Positions 32,245-42,080 of a stretch of 64,000 nucleotides of DNA are shown here, in pieces. Position numbers and translations under genes: made by a program. Each line of letters opens with the position of its first letter. Positions within the stretch are counted from its first letter, which is position 1. The notes under the pieces are model-generated. The model was not told the DNA's origin and did not search any database. It saw only the letters and a list, made by a program, of their open reading frames with translations. Origin of the DNA: an uncultured bacterium (GTDB lineage: Bacteria; Vulcanimicrobiota; Xenobia; Xenobiales; Xenobiaceae); NCBI GenBank assembly GCA_934644775.1, contig CAKUDB010000001.1, positions 248,001 to 312,000 on the forward strand. Direction: 5' to 3'.

Positions 32245-35200
32245 ATGTTTCGGGTTCTGAAAAATATTTTTCGCAAAAAAAAGACTGCACAGGCAGAAAA
32301 AACTGAATTCACCACTTATAGGGCCGCAGAAGCCGGCTTTTCTCTCGTTCGTGAAGATGGCGGGGTCGCTTTTTTCCTAGAAAATGGAGAGGAGGCGCTC
32401 TTTCGAGTACGCAACCTCATTTTAACTGGGCCGGAAGTTTCCCGACGGGAGCGGGCTGGAGCCCTTGCTTCCGTATACAAATTTAGCGCCGATTTTTCGG
32501 TCACTTGTATCAAGTCGGATAGTGAAATCGATTTTAGCCAAAGTGCCAAAATCAAAAAAGCTGAGTCTATCAAAGGATATGGCGGTCGTCAGGGGCTGGA
32601 TATCCAAATCTATTTCGGATCCGAGTTGGTGCGTTATCTTATCGAATTAGATGAAGATTGTCAGCTCTTAGACTTTAAGGAAACTTCTTACCACGAGCCT
32701 AAGAGTGTCAAAATACCCTCTCTCGAGCAAATGGTAGACTTTTTAGAGCGAGTCGTTAAGCCCAATCGTACCGTATTTAATTGTTTATTAAGGCTAGCTC
32801 GCCATTGTGAAAATAAAACTATCACCCAAGTGGTCAATTTTATAAAAGACAATTTTTACACTTGTCCCGAACTCTTAGATTGCGATATTACTCCCTTAAA
32901 TGAAGCTTTACACAATAAAGGTTTCATTATCAACACTAATATTTTGGCCGCAACTTGTATTTTGGTCGATATTTTTACCAAGGAGCTAACTGAGAACCAG
33001 CTCAAGACTGTTCTCACCCAAAAACATACTGTCAAAATTAGTCCCTTGGGCTACAAAGCAGTCGAAGCCTTTTTTGCTGACGAGGAAACTAGTGGGCAAG
33101 AGGAGCTTATTGAAGAAGTTAGCCAATTTTTGACTGATACTATAAAACAGCGTACCTTTCGCTCTACGGTTCGCGATATAGCCGAAGATGGTGGCAGTGA
33201 AGAGACAGCTTCTATTTTAAGTAGATTGCTGGAATTAGTTTCAGAAAAAGAAGATCCTATCTTTGAGGGATCTGCCCTCTGCTCCTTATTTGTCGCTTAT
33301 GGTAAAAAAGTTACTCCCGGCACCCTTTCAGCCTTTTGTCTCTACGCCGACTTAAAAGCTAAAATTATTGACGAAGATCTTATAGAGCAATTTTTGCCGG
33401 AAACTTACCTTAGAGAGCATTCTCTTTACTCTATGCTGGCTGTAGGACGAGCCTTTGGCTTAAATTTAATAGGCTTAACCTTAACGGCTCAGCGATATGA
33501 AGATACTCTGTATGATTTTAACAAATTACTCTCCCTTACTGATAAAGGGGCGGTGGCTTCTTTCTTAGATACTCAGAGCGGTTTAGCTAAAGTTCTTTAC
33601 ATAAAAGATGGCAAAGAATTACAAAAAATCTGTGCCAAGAACTATTCTTTTAGCGGTTCTGTCCTTATTGGCTTGCCCATTTTGGATAAGGTCTCTCCTT
33701 TAGATATGTCGGCCTTTTTACAAAAGGGATTGCCTTTGTTGAGTTGTTTTATCAATGAAGAGAAAGAATTGCGCTGGGCGGTATTTAGCGCTCGTCAAGT
33801 AGGTGAAGTGCCTTTTTCTGTAGTCGGTCGTAACGGTTTTATCGATGGATACCAAGCTTACCGATTCCATAATCGGGTTGTGGGTCGAATAATCAAAACT
33901 AGCGCTGAAAAGTTGGTAGGTAAGGTTAATATTGCCGCCGCCTATACCGACGAAAAGGGCAACCTCACTTATCGTTTTATAGCCGAAGTGGAAAATACTG
34001 ATAGCTTAGCTGGCCCTAGCGACAGCAATTTAACTTTTGCTGGAAAGGTTGCCGAGTTCCCTCGTTTGAAAGGTTTATTAGGCCGTATCTTCGAGAGCAG
34101 TAAAGAAATACTGGCCGGTTTAGCCCCTAACGAAGTGGTTCTCGATCCTAACTTAGAGGCTTGTTTAAAAGGTAGTGAAGGGATCTTGGGCCAAGATGCT
34201 TCCTTAGTGTCGGTAGCTAAAGACAAAGATACTTTAAACATTTTGCGAGGTTGGTTGCGCTCTGAAGAATTTATCACTTCCTTAGAAAGCTCGGTAGGAC
34301 GCTTGGCCTGTTGGCGTCTTTCCCTCATTTTAGGCTCAGAAGATTATGACTTGCTGGGAGATTTGCAATTAGCCCCTCAGCTTATTGAAGCTTTATCTAG
34401 GCCTGAACTTAGCCGGGTTGCGACTATGGTAATTATTTATGGCCTACTCAATAAGCCGGGCTCAATCTTCAATTCTCAGCAACTTTTGTGGAATCCCTCT
34501 CGCTTGCGCCAACAGATACAAAAGGAGCTCTTAGCTGCTTTAGACAAGGGCTCAGAAATAGAAGGGGCTTTGGCTTGTCGCTTATTGGCTGGCTCAGCCT
34601 TAACTACCGTAAAGGATAGTGCCAATTGCTCGGCCACTAAATTGCGCTCGCTTTTAAGTAGCCGACATCTGGGGGTAGCTGCTGCTGAAGGCTTGGCTGA
34701 GCTTTCTCTCTGTTTAGGTGTCCATTTCCCTACTGAAGTAGCCTGTGAAGGCTGGAATCGCGCTGATATTGCCGATACTTGGGAAGCGCAAGCTGCTAAA
34801 GAAGCTGCCGAGCGGGTGCGCCGCTGGCTCGACGATCCCCACAAAGATTCTCAGGAAAAAGCCTTAGAAGCTCCCGCTTTGGCCAATATCCGGGGTGAAG
34901 AGCCCAAGATCAAATTGCTCGGTCGCTACATGATCAAAGTGGATGGCGCTTTCCAGCGTGAAGATCCCTCCCAAACTCGCCCTTACGTAATTTTGCCTCC
35001 CAACTTTGCCAATGTCCAGCGTCAAAAGTTGGTAGCCGCTTGGCATAGCTTCTTGGTGGCTCGCAATTTGCCCTTAAGTAGTCGCCAGTACGGCATGAAT
35101 CTATTTGACAGTTTTTGCCATTATTTGCCCGGCTATGAGACTACTTCCAATAATGAAGTGGCCTTGCGCGAATTAGATATCTTCCCCTTGCCGGGAGGAC

Positions 35201-35739
35201 GTCGCTTAGAGCCCGGAAGCGATCCTTTCTTTATAAAGTTGGCTTCTTTAATCCCTCCCTCCTTACGCGCTGACGAGTTTGAGGCCGCTTCCTTGCCAGT
35301 TATTTGTCGCTGCCCTTACGGTACTGAAGAGGGGGAAGCTGTTGATTTAGGTACTTGTGAGGTATTTAATGTCGACAACGGAGAATGGCTCCCCTTTGTC
35401 GATTTCCGCTTTTGCATGGCTTTGCACTTAAATGCCGAAAATCGCGTTCTCTATGAAACTTTAGGCTATATTTACTCTAAAGTGATTAAAGCCAAACAAG
35501 ACGATTATGGTCTGGCCATTAATGATAGACAAACTCAAGGGCTTATTAGCGCCGACAGTAAAGAAAATATCTCCGCTGAGCAAAAACGCAAAGTCTGCCT
35601 CACTTTAGAGAACTTAGCGGCCAATTTAGCTGAAACATTTGGCCTAAAGAAAGAACAAAATTCCCAAGTTGTAAATATCCTTTTAGGATTGAGAAAGAAG
35701 AGCCGCTATAAGCTTCCCTCGTATCTTGAAGGACGCTAA
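32245..35739 (+). CDS. Large cytoplasmic protein of unknown function (1164 residues)
   Basis: A 1164-residue protein with a basic N-terminus (FRVLKNIFRKKK), no signal peptide and no membrane segments. The first 130 residues look beta-rich, and much of the middle (about 150-400 and 640-860) is helical. A C-terminal third begins near LLGRYMIKVDGAFQRED and contains RPYVILPPNF, LPLSSRQYGMNLFDSFCHYLP and FPLPGGRRLEPGSDPFF. No nucleotide-binding, catalytic or repeat motif was recognised. AAAGGTAAGG precedes the ATG. It stands alone between lipA and a membrane protein gene. Codon use looks like its neighbours', so recent transfer is not suggested. Confidence 0.8.
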   Translation: MFRVLKNIFRKKKTAQAEKTEFTTYRAAEAGFSLVREDGGVAFFLENGEEALFRVRNLILTGPEVSRRERAGALASVYKFSADFSVTCIKSDSEIDFSQSAKIKKAESIKGYGGRQGLDIQIYFGSELVRYLIELDEDCQLLDFKETSYHEPKSVKIPSLEQMVDFLERVVKPNRTVFNCLLRLARHCENKTITQVVNFIKDNFYTCPELLDCDITPLNEALHNKGFIINTNILAATCILVDIFTKELTENQLKTVLTQKHTVKISPLGYKAVEAFFADEETSGQEELIEEVSQFLTDTIKQRTFRSTVRDIAEDGGSEETASILSRLLELVSEKEDPIFEGSALCSLFVAYGKKVTPGTLSAFCLYADLKAKIIDEDLIEQFLPETYLREHSLYSMLAVGRAFGLNLIGLTLTAQRYEDTLYDFNKLLSLTDKGAVASFLDTQSGLAKVLYIKDGKELQKICAKNYSFSGSVLIGLPILDKVSPLDMSAFLQKGLPLLSCFINEEKELRWAVFSARQVGEVPFSVVGRNGFIDGYQAYRFHNRVVGRIIKTSAEKLVGKVNIAAAYTDEKGNLTYRFIAEVENTDSLAGPSDSNLTFAGKVAEFPRLKGLLGRIFESSKEILAGLAPNEVVLDPNLEACLKGSEGILGQDASLVSVAKDKDTLNILRGWLRSEEFITSLESSVGRLACWRLSLILGSEDYDLLGDLQLAPQLIEALSRPELSRVATMVIIYGLLNKPGSIFNSQQLLWNPSRLRQQIQKELLAALDKGSEIEGALACRLLAGSALTTVKDSANCSATKLRSLLSSRHLGVAAAEGLAELSLCLGVHFPTEVACEGWNRADIADTWEAQAAKEAAERVRRWLDDPHKDSQEKALEAPALANIRGEEPKIKLLGRYMIKVDGAFQREDPSQTRPYVILPPNFANVQRQKLVAAWHSFLVARNLPLSSRQYGMNLFDSFCHYLPGYETTSNNEVALRELDIFPLPGGRRLEPGSDPFFIKLASLIPPSLRADEFEAASLPVICRCPYGTEEGEAVDLGTCEVFNVDNGEWLPFVDFRFCMALHLNAENRVLYETLGYIYSKVIKAKQDDYGLAINDRQTQGLISADSKENISAEQKRKVCLTLENLAANLAETFGLKKEQNSQVVNILLGLRKKSRYKLPSYLEGR

Positions 35740-35968
35740 AAAAGGACGATCTCTCTATGGAGTTTACCTTCTAGTTTCAGCTAAGTTCCGATTGGAAAAA
35801 AATCAACTTTTTTAGATTTAACGGCAAGTTTTTACTTACTTTTGCCTAATAAGAGGGGCGCTTTGGGCATGAACCGAGCGCCTTCTTTTATTTTACGTTT
35901 TTTTCGTTATCTAAATGGCCATCGAAGCTTGGCGACTAGATTGCGAGTTTATTGGGAGGAATGGAAAT

Positions 35969-36595
35969 ATGGACGCTGCCTTTTGGTGGAGCTTTTTTCT
36001 CAGCTTTGGCATTTCAGCTTGTTGCGGAGTGCGGGCCGGCTTAAGTTTGTTAGGCGTGTCTATTTTTGCCCATTTAGGTTGGCTCTTCCTCGATCCCAAT
36101 TTTTACTTTATGGCCGATTGGCGTTTTATCTCTTTAGTTGTTTTGGCAGCGATTATAGAGATCATTGTCGATAAATTTAGGGTTTCTGGTCACGTTTTAG
36201 ATAGTTGTGGTCTGGTTCTGCGTACCGCTATAGCCATTTGGTTGGCCGTTTCTATTATTACCTGCTCCCACTGGGTTGGCTTAGTCGTTTTAGGGGTTAG
36301 TGTAGGTGGTTTGACGGCCTTTTTAGTCAATTTAGCTAAGCCGCTAGTACGCTTTTGGTTAGTCGATCTGGCTCCTAGCGTTACTTTTATGGGTACTATG
36401 GTACTCTCTTGTGTAGAAGATTTGGCTATGTGTATGCTTTTGGCTACAATCTTTTGGTACCCTTGGGTAGGTTTAATTTGTGGTATTTTGGCTATTCTTT
36501 GGGGGCTTTTAGTCTTGGGCCTTTTTATTAGACAGGGAGGTAACTTGCCCCGTTGGTATTGGAATAGGCTCACTTTGCAAGAAGTAGAGCATTAA
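35969..36595 (+). CDS. DUF4126-like integral membrane protein
   Basis: About 208 residues from ATG 35969, which follows GGGAGGA at eight bases; an upstream ATG would add 18 polar residues. Five to six hydrophobic helices are present. The opening FFLSFGISACCGVRAGLSLLGVSIFAHLGW resembles the DUF4126 family (acidic or Gly-Arg residues in the first helix), a widely found bacterial membrane family of unknown role. It converges with the permease gene on the other strand, with a shared hairpin between them. Confidence 0.7.
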   Translation: MDAAFWWSFFLSFGISACCGVRAGLSLLGVSIFAHLGWLFLDPNFYFMADWRFISLVVLAAIIEIIVDKFRVSGHVLDSCGLVLRTAIAIWLAVSIITCSHWVGLVVLGVSVGGLTAFLVNLAKPLVRFWLVDLAPSVTFMGTMVLSCVEDLAMCMLLATIFWYPWVGLICGILAILWGLLVLGLFIRQGGNLPRWYWNRLTLQEVEH

Positions 36596-36624
36596 GTTCT
36601 GGTCTTATGAGAAGGTAAAGAGGC

Positions 36625-36659
36625 CCTTTTAAGCTAGGCAGGAGGCCAAACTTAAAAGG
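36625..36659. terminator. Hairpin between converging membrane-protein genes
   Basis: CCTTTTAAG (36625-36633) and CTTAAAAGG (36651-36659) are perfect complements around a 17-nt loop. The permease stop codon lies inside the left arm. No long T-run follows on either strand. Confidence 0.55.
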
Positions 36660-37885
36660 ATAGCTAAAAAGGCGAAGTTGACGATAGTAAAAGTAGATAG
36701 ATAAGCTCGGCTGTCGGCCTTGTCACTATTTATATAAAGTCGATAGGATATTAGGCTAGCTAGTGAGGCTACTAAAGTACCTAAGCCTCCCAAATTAACT
36801 CCCAAAAGTAAAGCGGCGCTCTGTTGAGTAAAGGGGGCTAGCATAACGGCGGCCGGTACGTTGCTGATAACTTGGGAAATTAAGGCCCCCATTAATAATT
36901 CACGCCCGGTTAGTAGATATTCGGCCCCTTGTCTTATGGGCTCTATTTGGGAGACATTACCCACAAAAACAAAAAAGCACACAAAAGTTAATAAGAGCAC
37001 GTAGTCTAGACATTTAAGCAACTCTCTGTCGGCAGCTATAAGCCAGAGCAATATTATAGAAGCACACAGAGGGGCCGAAATTATTTTGGCTACGGTTAGT
37101 AAACATAGAGCCAAGTATAAAAAATAACGCAATAGTAAGGCGCGATCTAATTGGGGCGAGGGGGCTGGGTTCTCATAGGCAAGCTTAGATACCGAGGGAA
37201 AGAATCTAGCTTCGATAAAGATGGCCACTTCGATTAAGGCTAGAGAAAGAACTCCCCAGGGTATAGTTAAAGTTAGAAACTGGCTGAGGCTCAAGTTATA
37301 AAAAGAGCTAAGAAAGATGTTTTGCGGATTCCCTAAAGGAGTCACCATACTGCCCAAGTTGGCTGCCACCGTTTCCATAACTACGACAAAAATTAGGCGC
37401 TGTTTAGTTGCACCGCCCATTACTTGTAAAGTGAAAGGCACAAAGGCTATTAAAGCTACGTCGTTAGTAATAAACATAGCTGAGAAAAAAGATAGCCAAA
37501 CTAATAGACGGGCTAGCCAGTCCTCTGAATGGCAGCGGCTCCGCAAATAGATAGCCAATTTTTGAAAGAATCCCACTCTTTGTAAACCGGCAGCTGCGGC
37601 CATAAGCGAAAAGAGCAACTCTAAAACGCACCAATCTATATAACCAAGATAGCGGCCTAAGCTCGGCTGACTAAAAAAGGTAGAAACGGCCGCTGCCAAA
37701 GCGGCTAGACAAAAGACTAACTCTTTATGGACAAAGCGCACAGCTAAAGCTGTAGGCGAGGGGGAAGGACAGACTAGTAGTCGGCTCAACCAACGGGAAA
37801 TTAAAAGGCGACCTTGGCTATCTTTTATACTGAATAAAGTGTATAAGTGGTGAAAAAATTTAGATTTGAGCAACTGGGGGGCCAT
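36629..37885 (-). CDS. ArsB/NhaD-type ion permease (SLC13-like)
   Basis: A 418-residue membrane protein with about ten hydrophobic helices. The segment FFSAMFITNDVALIAFVPF, followed by AANLGSMVTPLGNPQNIFL, is the conserved pore region of the ArsB/NhaD/CitMHS group (PF03600), including the T/S-P-x-G-N-P-Q-N motif. These carry arsenite, Na+/H+ or dicarboxylates; the substrate here cannot be told. There is no arsR, arsA or arsC nearby, so arsenic resistance is not supported. The gene begins within the last 26 bases of the upstream small gene, indicating translational coupling. Confidence 0.87.
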   Translation of the reverse strand: MAPQLLKSKFFHHLYTLFSIKDSQGRLLISRWLSRLLVCPSPSPTALAVRFVHKELVFCLAALAAAVSTFFSQPSLGRYLGYIDWCVLELLFSLMAAAAGLQRVGFFQKLAIYLRSRCHSEDWLARLLVWLSFFSAMFITNDVALIAFVPFTLQVMGGATKQRLIFVVVMETVAANLGSMVTPLGNPQNIFLSSFYNLSLSQFLTLTIPWGVLSLALIEVAIFIEARFFPSVSKLAYENPAPSPQLDRALLLRYFLYLALCLLTVAKIISAPLCASIILLWLIAADRELLKCLDYVLLLTFVCFFVFVGNVSQIEPIRQGAEYLLTGRELLMGALISQVISNVPAAVMLAPFTQQSAALLLGVNLGGLGTLVASLASLISYRLYINSDKADSRAYLSTFTIVNFAFLAILLSLASCLA

Positions 37886-38360
37886 TAGGGGGGCGATTAT
37901 TTAGTTTTGAGGGAGCGTCGAGGTTAAATCTGTTAGTGAGCAATTTGCGGATTTGACCTAACCAATCGCTTAAAGATAAGCAAGGGCGATCTGGCTGGTG
38001 GGGAAACCAAGTGTGGCCATTTAATTCCGGCTTAACTTTTAAGTCACCCCGGCGCATAAGTAACCAGCGGCTGCGGCTGGGAGCAAAGCGCAATTGGAGC
38101 CAGCCTTTGCGGACGCCGTTAACCAACCAGGTGAGGGTAAAAAAATTATCTTTTACTTTTATTTGCCATTCTAGATCGGCCAATTCTCTACGAAGATAGT
38201 TGATAATTAAATTGGCAAAAAAAAATTGCATGGCCTGATCTAGTGGGGCTGAGCGCAAACAATCAACACCAGCTTGCTGGGCAATAGCGTAGGCTTGCTC
38301 TTTTATAAGCGAATTGGAAGTGGGGATAGGTAGTCCCTTTTTCTCTGCCTGTTGACTCAT
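37860..38360 (-). CDS. Small cytoplasmic protein of unknown function
   Basis: A 166-residue protein, no signal peptide, rich in Trp, Leu and Arg (LEWQIKVKDNFFTLTWLVNGVRKGWLQLRFAPSRSRWLLMRRGD). No family is recognised. Its end overlaps the permease gene by 26 bases, so the two are co-expressed. The N-terminal part looks helical and the C-terminal quarter is Pro-rich and likely disordered. Confidence 0.65.
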   Translation of the reverse strand: MSQQAEKKGLPIPTSNSLIKEQAYAIAQQAGVDCLRSAPLDQAMQFFFANLIINYLRRELADLEWQIKVKDNFFTLTWLVNGVRKGWLQLRFAPSRSRWLLMRRGDLKVKPELNGHTWFPHQPDRPCLSLSDWLGQIRKLLTNRFNLDAPSKLNNRPPNGPPVAQI

Positions 38361-38663
38361 AGCGGCCCCCTTCTTCCACGATCTTGGCCTTCTTTCCTTT
38401 TATAGTCTCAATTTAGCTTAGATTGAGAGCAAAAAATAACTAATACAACAATTATTATTGTAGTTAGTAGCTTGCTAGTAACTTAGTAGTTGGGCTCATA
38501 ATAGGCGGAATGATAAAATCGGCCAGGGGAATATTCAAAATGTTACCCAATCTAACAAGGAACTGCAGACTGAAGTTCAAAAGTTTGCTTCCTTGAATAT
38601 AGGAAGATTTTCGGCTCTTAATTGAGCATATAGTTAATACCTTTTGGAGGCTTATTCTTTATT
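38361..38663. other. Divergent intergenic region upstream of valS
   Basis: About 300 AT-rich bases between the leftward orphan and valS. It contains a 9-bp hairpin CTCAATTTAGCTTAGATTGAG (38407-38427) and a 19-nt near-palindrome TACAACAATTATTATTGTA (38444-38462), both possible regulatory elements. The T-box leader motif (AGGGTGG followed by a terminator/antiterminator) was looked for and not found. No RNA gene seen. Confidence 0.4.
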
Positions 38664-41303
38664 ATGAAAGCGATTCCCAAAAAATATCAGTTCGCCGAAG
38701 CTGAAGCTGAATGGGCAAAAAAATGGGCAGAGTGGGGAATTTACCACTGGGATTCTTCCCGTCCTCGCCAAGAGACTTTTGTTGTAGATAGTCCGCCTCC
38801 CACCGTATCCGGTTCTTTACATATCGGCCATGTATTCTCTTACACCCATCAAGATTTGATTGTGCGCTATCAGCGTATGTTAGGTAAAAATATCGCTTAT
38901 CCTATGGGCTGGGACGATAATGGTCTGCCCACCGAAAGGCGAGTTCAAAATGTTTTCGGTATTAAGTGCAATCCTAATTTGCCTTACGATCCCGACTATA
39001 AATTAGAGCGTCAGCCCGTTACCAGTGGCAAAAAGAAGGCTGCCCTTCCTCAAAAAGAAGTCTCTCGCCCCAACTTTATTAAAGCTTGCACTACTCTTAC
39101 CAAAGAAGATGAAAAAGCTTTTGAAGATTTATGGCGTCATTTGGGGCTGTCTGTAGACTGGAACTTAGCTTACAGTACCATAAATGATACTTGTCGCCGC
39201 GCTTCTCAATTATCTTTCCTCGATTTAGTCAAAAAAGGGCGCGTCTATCACGCTGAACTTCCTACCGCTTGGGATACCGGTTTTGGTACAGCGGTAGCTC
39301 AGGCGGAAATGGTCGATAAAGAGGGCGAAGGGCGCTTTCATGATTTGCGTTTCCAAGTAGAAGGCGGCGGGGAGTTTACTATATCTACTACCCGTCCTGA
39401 ATTGTTGGGCGCTTGTATCGCTGTAGTGGCCCATCCTGATGATGAGCGCTATAAGCCTCTCTTTGGCAAGAAGGCCATTACGCCTATTTTTAAAGCTGTA
39501 GTACCGATCTTGCCAGCCGAACATGCCGATCCTGAAAAAGGTACCGGTATTTTGATGGTCTGTACCTTCGGCGATACTGCCGACGTGGAATATTGGCGTA
39601 AGTCCGATTTGCCTTTGCGCCAGCTTATTGGCCGCGATGGCAAGATTGGCCATGCCGACTACTCTCAAGAGCCTTTCCAGAGCTTAGATCCTGAAGCGGC
39701 CAACGCCGCCCAAGCTCAATTGGAAGGACTCTTTGTTAAGCAAGCTAGGGCAAAAATTGTCGAGCTTTTGCGGGAAAGCGGCGATTTATTAGCCGAACCT
39801 CGTCCCACCAAGCAATTTGTCAAATATTACGAAAAAGGCGAATTTCCCTTAGAGTTTGTTACCACCAGACAGTGGTTTATTCGTGTTTTAGACGTGAAAG
39901 AACAAATCTTGGAGCAAGCTCGCCAGATTCAGTGGCATCCTGAATTTATGCGCAGCCGCATTGAGCACTGGATTGAGGGCTTACAATACGATTGGTGTAT
40001 CAGCCGCCAGCGCTTCTTTGGCGTACCTTTCCCAGTTTGGTATCGTTTAGACGCTCAAGGTAATGTCGATTATCAGAATCCGATCTTTGCCGAGGCTTCT
40101 ATGTTGCCGGTCGATCCTTTGAGTCAGCCCGCTCCCGGATTCAAAGAAGAAGAGCGCGGTGTTCCCGGTGGTTTTATTGGCGATCCGGATGTAATGGACA
40201 CTTGGGCCACCTCTTCTTTAACTCCCCAAATTGTCAGCGGCTGGGGAGTCGATGAAGATCGTCACTCCAAATTATTCCCTATGGATATGCGCCCTCAATC
40301 CCACGAAATTATTCGTACTTGGGCTTTCTACACTATTGTCAAAGCTTGGATGCACGAAAATACTATCCCTTGGAAACATGTCGTCATTAGCGGCTGGATC
40401 TTAGATCCCGATCGCAAAAAGATGGAAAAATCTAAGGGCAACGTGGTGACACCCAAGCCTTATTTGGAAGAGTATTCTGCTGACGCTGTCCGTTACTGGG
40501 CGGCCCGCGCTCGTTTAGGTACCGATACCGTTTTCGATCCTCAACTCTTCGATTTAGGGCGCAAGTTAGTCACCAAGCTCTTTAATGCCAGCCGCTTCGT
40601 AATTAGTCAACTCAGCGCCAACTTAGACTACAAAGAATACTGGACTAAAGAAAATGTCACCGTTCCTTTAGACCAAGCCCTCTTGGCTCGTTTGCGCTCT
40701 GTAGTAAAAGAAGCTACCGACAATTTCAATAAATTTGAATATGCCGCTGCTCTCCAGGCTGTCGAAGGTGATTTCTGGAACTTCTGCGACGACTACGTGG
40801 AACTAGTCAAGCGCCGCTCTTACGAAGCTGAAGACAGTGCTGGTCGCCGTTCTGCTATAGCGGCCCTTTATTTGGCTATGCGCACTATTTTGCGCCTCTT
40901 CGCTCCTTGCTTGCCTTATGTAACTGAAGAGGTCTGGTCGTGGCTCTTTGCTACCGAAAGCGGCCGCGAGCGCTCTATCCACACTTCTCCTTGGCCTACC
41001 GTAGCCGAGCTTGAGGTAGCCGAGCCTCAGTTTGAAGATATTTACGGTTGTGCTGTTGAGGTGCTCTCCAAGATCCGTCAAGCCAAGACTAAGGCCCAGA
41101 AGAAGTTGCGTTGGCCGGTCAAGAGCTTAACTATTAAGGGCTCGGCCGCTGCTCTGGCCGCTTTAGACCAGGCCCTTTCCGACGTCCTTTTGGCTGGAAG
41201 TGCCGAAGAGGCTCAAGTTATCAAGGTTGAAGGCGCTATCGAAAGTGGCGATCATTTTGAAGTTGAAGTCGAATTAGCCCAAGCTCTTCCTGAAGAAGCT
41301 TAG
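38664..41303 (+). CDS. valS: Valyl-tRNA synthetase
   Basis: An 879-residue class I synthetase. The HIGH motif is GSLHIGHVFSYT (preceded by PPPTVS), and the KMSKS motif is KKMEKSKGN. WDDNGLPTERRVQNVFGIKC and TRQWFIRVLDVKEQ, and the anticodon-binding region YVTEEVWSWLF, are typical of ValS. The inserted CP1 editing domain is present (TTRPELLGACIAVVAHPDD). The HIGH-adjacent sequence resembles the archaeal/actinobacterial type of ValS, and the C-terminal coiled-coil tRNA arm of the E. coli enzyme is short here, which explains the length below 950. GGAGG lies 14 bases before the ATG. Confidence 0.95.
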   Translation: MKAIPKKYQFAEAEAEWAKKWAEWGIYHWDSSRPRQETFVVDSPPPTVSGSLHIGHVFSYTHQDLIVRYQRMLGKNIAYPMGWDDNGLPTERRVQNVFGIKCNPNLPYDPDYKLERQPVTSGKKKAALPQKEVSRPNFIKACTTLTKEDEKAFEDLWRHLGLSVDWNLAYSTINDTCRRASQLSFLDLVKKGRVYHAELPTAWDTGFGTAVAQAEMVDKEGEGRFHDLRFQVEGGGEFTISTTRPELLGACIAVVAHPDDERYKPLFGKKAITPIFKAVVPILPAEHADPEKGTGILMVCTFGDTADVEYWRKSDLPLRQLIGRDGKIGHADYSQEPFQSLDPEAANAAQAQLEGLFVKQARAKIVELLRESGDLLAEPRPTKQFVKYYEKGEFPLEFVTTRQWFIRVLDVKEQILEQARQIQWHPEFMRSRIEHWIEGLQYDWCISRQRFFGVPFPVWYRLDAQGNVDYQNPIFAEASMLPVDPLSQPAPGFKEEERGVPGGFIGDPDVMDTWATSSLTPQIVSGWGVDEDRHSKLFPMDMRPQSHEIIRTWAFYTIVKAWMHENTIPWKHVVISGWILDPDRKKMEKSKGNVVTPKPYLEEYSADAVRYWAARARLGTDTVFDPQLFDLGRKLVTKLFNASRFVISQLSANLDYKEYWTKENVTVPLDQALLARLRSVVKEATDNFNKFEYAAALQAVEGDFWNFCDDYVELVKRRSYEAEDSAGRRSAIAALYLAMRTILRLFAPCLPYVTEEVWSWLFATESGRERSIHTSPWPTVAELEVAEPQFEDIYGCAVEVLSKIRQAKTKAQKKLRWPVKSLTIKGSAAALAALDQALSDVLLAGSAEEAQVIKVEGAIESGDHFEVEVELAQALPEEA

Positions 41304-41366
41304 CTCTACCCAAAAAGTAAACTATCACTAGGTTGGGGGGAAGATCTAGCCATATAGTTTGTCTTT

Positions 41367-41409
41367 ACAGAACGAGCCGACTTTTGATAAAAAAGTCGGC
41401 TCGTTCTGT
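41367..41409. terminator. 19-bp perfect hairpin between valS and engB
   Basis: Arms 41367-41385 and 41391-41409 are perfect complements with loop GATAA. It separates two converging genes and could end both. Unusually for such a strong stem, no T-run follows on either side. Confidence 0.7.
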
Positions 41410-41459
41410 TGGTTTACCTATTAGTTAAAAACAAAACTTAGGCAATGGGAAAATAATCA

Positions 41460-42041
41460 CTATTGTAAGACTTTATCTAAGAAATTGCCCAAAAGATCAA
41501 AACCTTGGCCATTTTGTGAAGAGATCAAAAAGACTTCTTGACTCTCAATTTGAAAAGCTTTAGCCGCTCTAGCTTTAGCTTGGGCCATCTGGCTGCGATT
41601 TATTTTATCACCTTTAGTTAAAACGATACTTACTGGCAAGTGATTTTCCACTAGCCAATGGTACATTTGCAAGTCGGAATCTTTTATTTCATGGCGACAA
41701 TCGACTAACAAAATGGCCAAGCGAATACCTTCTCTTTTAGCCAAATATTCTTCTAAGGCTCGCCCCCAGCGTTCTTTTTCCGCTTTAGATACTTTAGCAA
41801 AACCATAGCCAGGTAAGTCGACTAAATACCAGGAGTCGTCAATTAAAAAATAATTGATTAGCCTAGTCTTGCCTGGAGTAGAACTTACCTTGGCAATCTT
41901 GCGATTAGTTAATTTACATATAAAAGAAGACTTGCCCACATTAGAGCGGCCCACTACGACTATTTCCGGCTTAAGGCCCGCTGGAGGAGTTTCTTTAATA
42001 GTGGGGGCGCTGGTAATAAAATGCACATTGTTAATTTTCAC
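41460..42041 (-). CDS. engB: Ribosome biogenesis GTPase EngB (YihA/YsxC)
   Basis: A 193-residue GTPase. It shows G1 VVGRSNVGKSSFI, a G2 Thr within SSTPGKTRLINYF, G3 DLPGYGFAK and G4 LTKGDK, in the arrangement of the EngB/YihA family needed for large ribosomal subunit assembly and often essential. The start is GTG, with AGGAG nine bases upstream on this strand. It lies between converging valS and a phospholipase D-like gene with a terminator at 42081-42130. Confidence 0.93.
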   Translation of the reverse strand: MKINNVHFITSAPTIKETPPAGLKPEIVVVGRSNVGKSSFICKLTNRKIAKVSSTPGKTRLINYFLIDDSWYLVDLPGYGFAKVSKAEKERWGRALEEYLAKREGIRLAILLVDCRHEIKDSDLQMYHWLVENHLPVSIVLTKGDKINRSQMAQAKARAAKAFQIESQEVFLISSQNGQGFDLLGNFLDKVLQ

Positions 42042-42080
42042 AGATAATGGCTCCTAAGATTGGCATAGTTAAAGTTTTAC

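Noticed and set aside
36629..37885. Arsenite efflux pump ArsB
   Set aside because: The pore motif is shared by Na+/H+ antiporters and dicarboxylate carriers, and no arsenic resistance gene is nearby.
38361..38663. T-box leader for valS
   Set aside because: No T-box sequence (AGGGTGG) and no terminator/antiterminator pair before the start codon.
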